This document shows positions 6,129-9,477 of a stretch of DNA of 9,477 bases, piece after piece. Positions within the stretch are counted from its first letter, which is position 1. Every line of letters begins with the position of its first letter. The stretch covers positions 1 to 9,477 of the forward strand of contig JACCSV010000159.1 of the NCBI GenBank assembly GCA_013812805.1. The letters are read 5' to 3'. Source of the stretch: Sphingomonas sp. GTDB lineage: Bacteria > Pseudomonadota > Alphaproteobacteria > Sphingomonadales > Sphingomonadaceae. The notes beneath the pieces are model-generated. The model made no database searches. It was not told the origin of the DNA and saw nothing but the letters and a program-made list of their open reading frames with translations. The translations under genes were made by a program, and so were the position numbers.

Positions 6129-7255
6129 CCGACCAGCCTAGCGATAATCCGCGCGTAAATCCGCTCGAGCGAGCGGATGTCTTCGACCGCTGCGCATTCC
6201 CCGACCTGGTGCATGGTCGCATTGGGCAAGCCGAAATCGACAACCGGGCACAGCTGGATCAGGAATCGCCCGTCGGAAGTGCCGCCGCTGGTCGACAGCT
6301 GGGGCGACACGCCGGTCTCCTCTGCAATTGCTCCGACCACGACATCGAACAGCTCGCCGGGCGGGGTCAGGAACGCCTCGCCGGAAATGCGAGCCTTGAC
6401 CGTGGCGCCCGGCGCCTCGCGCCCGGCGACCTCCTCGACCATTCGGACCAGGTCGGCGCCACGCTGCAAATTGTTGAAGCGGATGTTGAGCTGCGCCGTC
6501 GCCGAGCCCGGAATGACGTTGCTGGCGTGGGTCGGGGTGTCGACGCCGGTGAATTCCAGGTTGGACGGGGGGAAGGCGTCGGTGCCGTCGTCGAGGTGGA
6601 CGGCATCCAGGGCGGCGATGACCCTGGCGAGAGGCGCGATCGGGTTGGTGGTGCGGTGCGGGTAGGCGACGTGGCCCTGAACGCCCGGCACCTCGATCCA
6701 CATGTTGACCGAGCCGCGGCGGCCGATCTTGATCGTGTCGCCGAGGCGATCGACCGACGTCGGCTCGCCGATCAGGATCATGTCGGGGCGGATCTGCCGC
6801 TCGTTCAGCCAGTCGACGATCCGCGGCGTCCCGTAGGTCGCATAGCCTTCCTCGTCGCCGGTGATCAGCAGTGACAGGGTCCCGCGCTTCTGTTCGATGC
6901 GGGCGATGGCGGCGGTGAAGGCGGCGATTGCCGATTTCATATCGTTGGCGCCGCGGCCGATCAGCAAGCCGTCCTCGACTCGAGCGGTGAAGGCATCGGC
7001 CGGCCAACCTTCGCCTGCGGGGACCACGTCGAGATGCCCGGCGAAGCCGAAGTGCGGCGCGCTTTGCCCACGGATCGCGACCATATTCTCGGTCGGCCCG
7101 TCGGGCGCTTCGCCGAGCACGAAGCGGTGGACGGTGAAACCCAGTTGCTCCAGCGCCGCGGCGAGGACATCGAACACTTGCCCGCTGGCCGGAGTCACGC
7201 TCGGGCAGTTGATCAAGGCGCTCGCAAGCGCGATTGGGTCGATGGGCTCGGCCAT
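6125..7255 (-). CDS. dapE: DapE, succinyl-diaminopimelate desuccinylase
   Basis: Cytoplasmic dinuclear zinc hydrolase (M20 peptidase family) converting N-succinyl-L,L-diaminopimelate to L,L-diaminopimelate and succinate in the succinylase branch of lysine and peptidoglycan synthesis. The product is 376 residues, against 375 in E. coli. Metal and catalytic motifs are present in order: GHLDVVPAG (His74, Asp76), GRGANDMKS (Asp105), GDEEG (Glu135, Glu136), IGEPTS (Glu164), SGGTSDGRF, and NATMHQVGEC with His349, the same number as the E. coli ligand. The ATG at 7255 is preferred, with a modest AGGCGG 4 bases upstream; an in-frame TTG at 7270 would add only Met-Leu-Gly-Gly-Gly. It is convergent with the GGDEF-EAL gene (4-bp overlap) and divergent from the cupin gene across 35 bp. 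Other M20 amidohydrolases are possible in principle, but length and motifs fit DapE closely. Confidence 0.96.
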   Translation of the reverse strand: MAEPIDPIALASALINCPSVTPASGQVFDVLAAALEQLGFTVHRFVLGEAPDGPTENMVAIRGQSAPHFGFAGHLDVVPAGEGWPADAFTARVEDGLLIGRGANDMKSAIAAFTAAIARIEQKRGTLSLLITGDEEGYATYGTPRIVDWLNERQIRPDMILIGEPTSVDRLGDTIKIGRRGSVNMWIEVPGVQGHVAYPHRTTNPIAPLARVIAALDAVHLDDGTDAFPPSNLEFTGVDTPTHASNVIPGSATAQLNIRFNNLQRGADLVRMVEEVAGREAPGATVKARISGEAFLTPPGELFDVVVGAIAEETGVSPQLSTSGGTSDGRFLIQLCPVVDFGLPNATMHQVGECAAVEDIRSLERIYARIIARLVG

Positions 7256-7290
7256 GCCGCCGCCTAGCAAAGCAATCTTGGGGATGCACC

Positions 7291-7743
7291 ATGCCGAAGA
7301 TCGATCTCGACAGCATCGAGCCGACCAACCGCACCGGCTACCCGCCGCCCTATGACCGGGACGTCGCCGGCCGCTGGTATCGCCGGCTCGGGCCGCCGTC
7401 GGGATTGACCGACATGGGCGTGAGCCATGTCACGCTGGAGCCCGGAGCGTGGTCGAGCCAGCGTCACTGGCACGACGGGATCGACGAATTCGTGGTCATG
7501 CTGGACGGCGAAGCGGTACTGGTCGAGGAAAGCGGCGAGACCGTCCTCCGGCCAGGCGATTGCGCCGCTTTTCCAAAGGATGTTCCAAACGGCCACCACC
7601 TGATCAATCGCAGCGATGCGCCCTGCCGCTTCCTGGCGCTCGACGTCCAGAAAGGCGAGGGCGACTGCCACTACCCCGATGCCGACCTGCACTATGCGGT
7701 GCAGGGCGAGCGCTACACGAGGAAGGATGGAACGCCTTACTAG
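7291..7743 (+). CDS. Small single-domain cupin protein, function unknown
   Basis: A 150-residue soluble cupin, probably a metal-binding beta-barrel. Cupin motif 1 is clear: PGAWSSQRHWHDGIDEF with His59, His61 and Glu66 as predicted ligands, ending at Gly73. Motif 2 is GDCAAFPKDVPNGHHLIN, with His102 or His103 as the fourth ligand. The N-terminal 35 residues resemble a lead strand (TGYPPPYD, GRWYRRLG); the C-terminus has an acidic and His-containing tail (GDCHYPDADLHY) of unknown purpose. No second cupin domain or fused enzyme is present, so the substrate cannot be named; isomerase, dioxygenase and sugar- or small-molecule-binding roles all occur in the family. The ATG at 7291 has GGGGA (7280-7284) 6 bases upstream; an in-frame upstream GTG/ATG region from 7234 lies inside dapE and is unlikely. 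It converges on the GST gene with a shared CTAG at the stop codons. Confidence 0.88.
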   Translation: MPKIDLDSIEPTNRTGYPPPYDRDVAGRWYRRLGPPSGLTDMGVSHVTLEPGAWSSQRHWHDGIDEFVVMLDGEAVLVEESGETVLRPGDCAAFPKDVPNGHHLINRSDAPCRFLALDVQKGEGDCHYPDADLHYAVQGERYTRKDGTPY

Positions 7744-8411
7744 GCCGCTTCGCTGTCGCTTTCGTACTGCTCGATCACCCATGGCTCGTCCTGGGCCTTG
7801 TCGATCCAGTCGTTGATGTCGGGGTGGGACAGCACCGCCTTCATGTAGAGCCCGGCGAACGGCGGAACCGGCACGCCGTAAGTGATGAATCGCGTGACCA
7901 CGGGCGCGAACATGATGTCCGCTGCGCAATAGTCGCCGAACAGGAAGTCGCCCATGCCGGCGAACCGAGCCCGTGCCTGCGCCCACAGCTGCATGATCCG
8001 GTCGATCTCGCCGCGCGTCCCGTCAGACAAGTCGACCGGCGGATAGGTGCGGCGCACGTTCATCGGCAGGTCGCGGCGTAGGTTGGCGAAGCTGGAATGC
8101 ATTTCCGCTGCCATCGATCGGGCCATTCCGCGCGCCGCGTCGTCTTCGGGCCAGAAGACGTTGCGGCCGACTCGGTCGGCCAGGAACTCGATGATCGCCA
8201 GGCTGTCCCAAACGACGCACTCGCCGTCCCACAGGATTGGCACCTTGCCCAGCGATGGCGCGAATTCGTCGCCTTCGCGGTGGCGCTCCCACTCCTCGCC
8301 GAACATCGGCACCACCAGTTCCTCGAACTCCTCGCCCGATTGCCTGCAGGCGAGCCAGCCGCGCATCGACCAGCTGGAGTAAGCACGATTGCCAATGATC
8401 AGCTTGAGCAA
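7740..8411 (-). CDS. Glutathione S-transferase family protein
   Basis: A 223-residue cytosolic GST-fold protein. The N-terminal thioredoxin-like domain (about 1-80) starts LKLIIGNRAYSSWSMRGWLA; the YSSWS(L/M)R pattern belongs to a GST subgroup in which Ser near position 12-15 is the likely glutathione-activating residue. SLGKVPIL supplies the cis-Pro (Pro58), and WDSLAI at 68-73 matches the glutathione-binding (E/D)SxAI signature. The all-helical C-terminal domain follows, with FLFGDYCAADIMFAPVVTRF near 160-180. The substrate is unknown; detoxification or a maleylacetoacetate-isomerase-like reaction are both conceivable. The start is a TTG at 8411, supported by a perfect AGGAG 7 bases upstream that overlaps the engB stop. 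It lies 10 bp behind engB and is likely co-transcribed from the yidC promoter. Confidence 0.93.
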   Translation of the reverse strand: MLKLIIGNRAYSSWSMRGWLACRQSGEEFEELVVPMFGEEWERHREGDEFAPSLGKVPILWDGECVVWDSLAIIEFLADRVGRNVFWPEDDAARGMARSMAAEMHSSFANLRRDLPMNVRRTYPPVDLSDGTRGEIDRIMQLWAQARARFAGMGDFLFGDYCAADIMFAPVVTRFITYGVPVPPFAGLYMKAVLSHPDINDWIDKAQDEPWVIEQYESDSEAA

Positions 8412-8418
8412 GACTGCA

Positions 8419-8423
8419 CTCCT
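8419..8423 (-). promoter_or_regulatory. Ribosome binding site deciding the TTG start of the GST gene
   Basis: AGGAG on the minus strand, 7 bases before TTG (8411-8409). Its first two bases are the last two of the engB TAG stop (8424-8422), a layout that favours re-initiation by ribosomes finishing engB. Confidence 0.7.
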
Positions 8424-9060
8424 ATTGGGTCGCGGCTTGAAGGATTGCTGTACGCAACTCCGCGATCCCCGCTCCGGTTTCGCTGGACGTGGCGAACATT
8501 TGCGGATGGGCGGCGGGCCGCTTGGCGCTTTCCGCCGCCGTCGCGTCCACTACCTGTGCGAGTTGCGCCGGCTTGATCTTGTCGCTTTTGGTCAGGATCA
8601 GGTGATAGCCGACCGCCGCGGCGTCGAGCATGTCCATCACCTCGCGGTCGACCGGCTTCAGCCCATGCCGCGAATCGATCAGCACCAGCGCCCGCTTCAG
8701 CACCGCCCGGCCGCGCAGGAAATCGTTGATCAGGAAGCGCCAGCGCCTGACCATGTCCTTGGGCGCTTCGGCAAAGCCGTAGCCAGGCATGTCGACGAGG
8801 CGCAGTTGCAGCGGCTGGCCGACATTGAAGAAATTGAGTTCTTGGGTCCGGCCCGGCGTGTTGGAGGTGCGGGCCAGCGACTTGCGGTTGGTCAGCGCGT
8901 TGAGCAGCGAACTCTTGCCGACGTTGGAGCGGCCGGCGAAGGCGATCTCGGGAACCGTCGGATCGGGCAGGAACTGCAGCTCCGGCGCCGACTTCAGGAA
9001 GTCGATCGGCCCGGAGAACAGCTTGCGCGCCTTCTCGGCGAGATCGGGGTCCTCCTCCAC
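8422..9060 (-). CDS. engB: EngB (YihA/YsxC), ribosome-biogenesis GTPase
   Basis: TRAFAC-class GTP-binding protein needed for late assembly of the large ribosomal subunit and, in most bacteria, for growth. The 212-residue product has all G motifs: G1 GRSNVGKS at 43-50, G2 TPGRT at 68-72, G3 DMPGYG at 90-95, G4 TKSD at 157-160 and G5-like SSETG at 192-196. The conserved lead-in FSGPIDFLKSAPELQFLP is present. The GTG at 9060 directly abuts the yidC stop (TGAGTG), with no clear Shine-Dalgarno before it, so coupled translation is likely. The downstream gene is the GST. In many alphaproteobacteria engB follows yidC and precedes argB; argB is not in this window. The assignment is secure. Confidence 0.96.
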   Translation of the reverse strand: MEEDPDLAEKARKLFSGPIDFLKSAPELQFLPDPTVPEIAFAGRSNVGKSSLLNALTNRKSLARTSNTPGRTQELNFFNVGQPLQLRLVDMPGYGFAEAPKDMVRRWRFLINDFLRGRAVLKRALVLIDSRHGLKPVDREVMDMLDAAAVGYHLILTKSDKIKPAQLAQVVDATAAESAKRPAAHPQMFATSSETGAGIAELRTAILQAATQ

Positions 9061-9477
9061 TCAGGTGGTAACCGGATGGGTGTCGGACAGATTGAGCCCG
9101 AAGCGGCGGTAAAGCCACCACTGCTGCGCGATCGTCAGGACGTTGGAGGTCACCCAGTACAGCACCAGGCCTGCCGCGAACGGCGCCAGGACCACCATCA
9201 TCACCCACGGCATCCACGAAAAGATCTGCTGCTGCATTGGGTCCAGCTGCTGCGGATTGAGTTTGAACTGCAGCCACATGGTGACTCCGAGCAGGATCGG
9301 CAGCACGCCGAGCAGCAGGAAGCCGGGCGGCGTGAAGTCCAGCAGCCCGAACAGGTTGATCGGAGTCAGCGGGTCGGGCGCGGACAGGTCCTTGATCCAC
9401 AAAGCGAACGGCTGGTGGCGCATTTCCACCGACACCATCAGCACCTTGTAGAGCGCGTAGAAGATCGGGATCTGCAG
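9061..9477 (-). CDS. yidC: YidC, membrane protein insertase (C-terminal part only)
   Basis: The last 138 residues of the YidC/Oxa1/Alb3 insertase, which inserts and folds inner-membrane proteins alone or with SecYEG. The frame is open across the right edge, so the N-terminus, the periplasmic domain and the first helices lie beyond it. Visible parts include LQIPIFYALYKVL at the edge, a helix with LLLGVLPILLGVTMWLQFKL, the loop NPQQLDPMQQQIF, and the closing pair of hydrophobic segments WMPWVMMVVLAPFAAGLVLYWVTSN followed by AQQWWLYRRFGL, here quoted in parts only as family signatures. The C-terminal tail (NLSDTHPVTT) is short, without the long basic extension some species have. Its stop touches the engB start, marking the head of the yidC-engB-GST block. 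Confidence 0.95.
   Translation of the reverse strand: MQIPIFYALYKVLMVSVEMRHQPFALWIKDLSAPDPLTPINLFGLLDFTPPGFLLLGVLPILLGVTMWLQFKLNPQQLDPMQQQIFSWMPWVMMVVLAPFAAGLVLYWVTSNVLTIAQQWWLYRRFGLNLSDTHPVTT

Noticed and set aside
6026..6874. 282-codon plus-strand open frame opposite dapE
   Set aside because: Antisense to dapE, whose motifs and length are complete; composition is His/Asp/Arg-rich shadow type.
6138..7334. 398-codon minus-strand frame longer than dapE itself
   Set aside because: Out-of-frame shadow of dapE, extremely Arg-rich, no motifs.
8399..9400. 333-codon minus-strand frame spanning yidC and engB
   Set aside because: Alternate frame of two well-recognised genes; Arg/Ala/Gly-rich with no domain.

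Overview
The window is ordinary, gene-dense, GC-rich chromosome from an alphaproteobacterium, most likely a sphingomonad (Sphingomonas or a close relative). I infer this from gene content and order (secB beside a Tim44-like gene, then mltA and an Smr gene; yidC directly followed by engB), protein style and base composition. No database search was possible. I see no rRNA, tRNA, CRISPR array, insertion sequence or prophage, and no sign of a novel defence or mobile system.

Layout. (1) Minus strand, 1-1821: secB is followed 10 bp later by murJ, which runs off the left edge. (2) A 146-bp intergenic region (1822-1967) separates secB from a divergent plus-strand cluster of a Tim44-like membrane protein, lytic transglycosylase mltA and an Smr-domain gene. 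These three overlap end to end (GTGA overlap, then a 20-bp overlap) and look like one translationally coupled operon. (3) After a 63-bp gap, a plus-strand gene encodes a membrane-anchored GGDEF-EAL protein of cyclic-di-GMP metabolism (4446-6128). (4) It converges on minus-strand dapE (6125-7255). A plus-strand cupin gene (7291-7743) diverges from dapE across 35 bp. (5) The cupin converges on a minus-strand block of yidC (cut by the right edge), engB and a glutathione S-transferase gene with almost no spacing (0 and 10 bp).

Much of the content is cell-envelope housekeeping: YidC membrane insertase, SecB export chaperone, MurJ lipid II flippase, MltA murein turnover, DapE (meso-diaminopimelate and lysine) and a Tim44-like inner-membrane protein. 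EngB is a ribosome-assembly GTPase and the Smr protein is probably nucleic-acid related. Cupin and GST have no assignable substrate.

Items most worth a second look: both convergent gene pairs overlap by exactly one CTAG palindrome that supplies both stop codons; a perfect 15-bp inverted repeat fills the spacer of a promoter-like sequence before the Tim44-like gene and conflicts with the first ATG; the GGDEF-EAL protein has an AGDEF motif, no RxxD inhibitory site, a G7 tract in its gene and a pair of TTAA boxes upstream.
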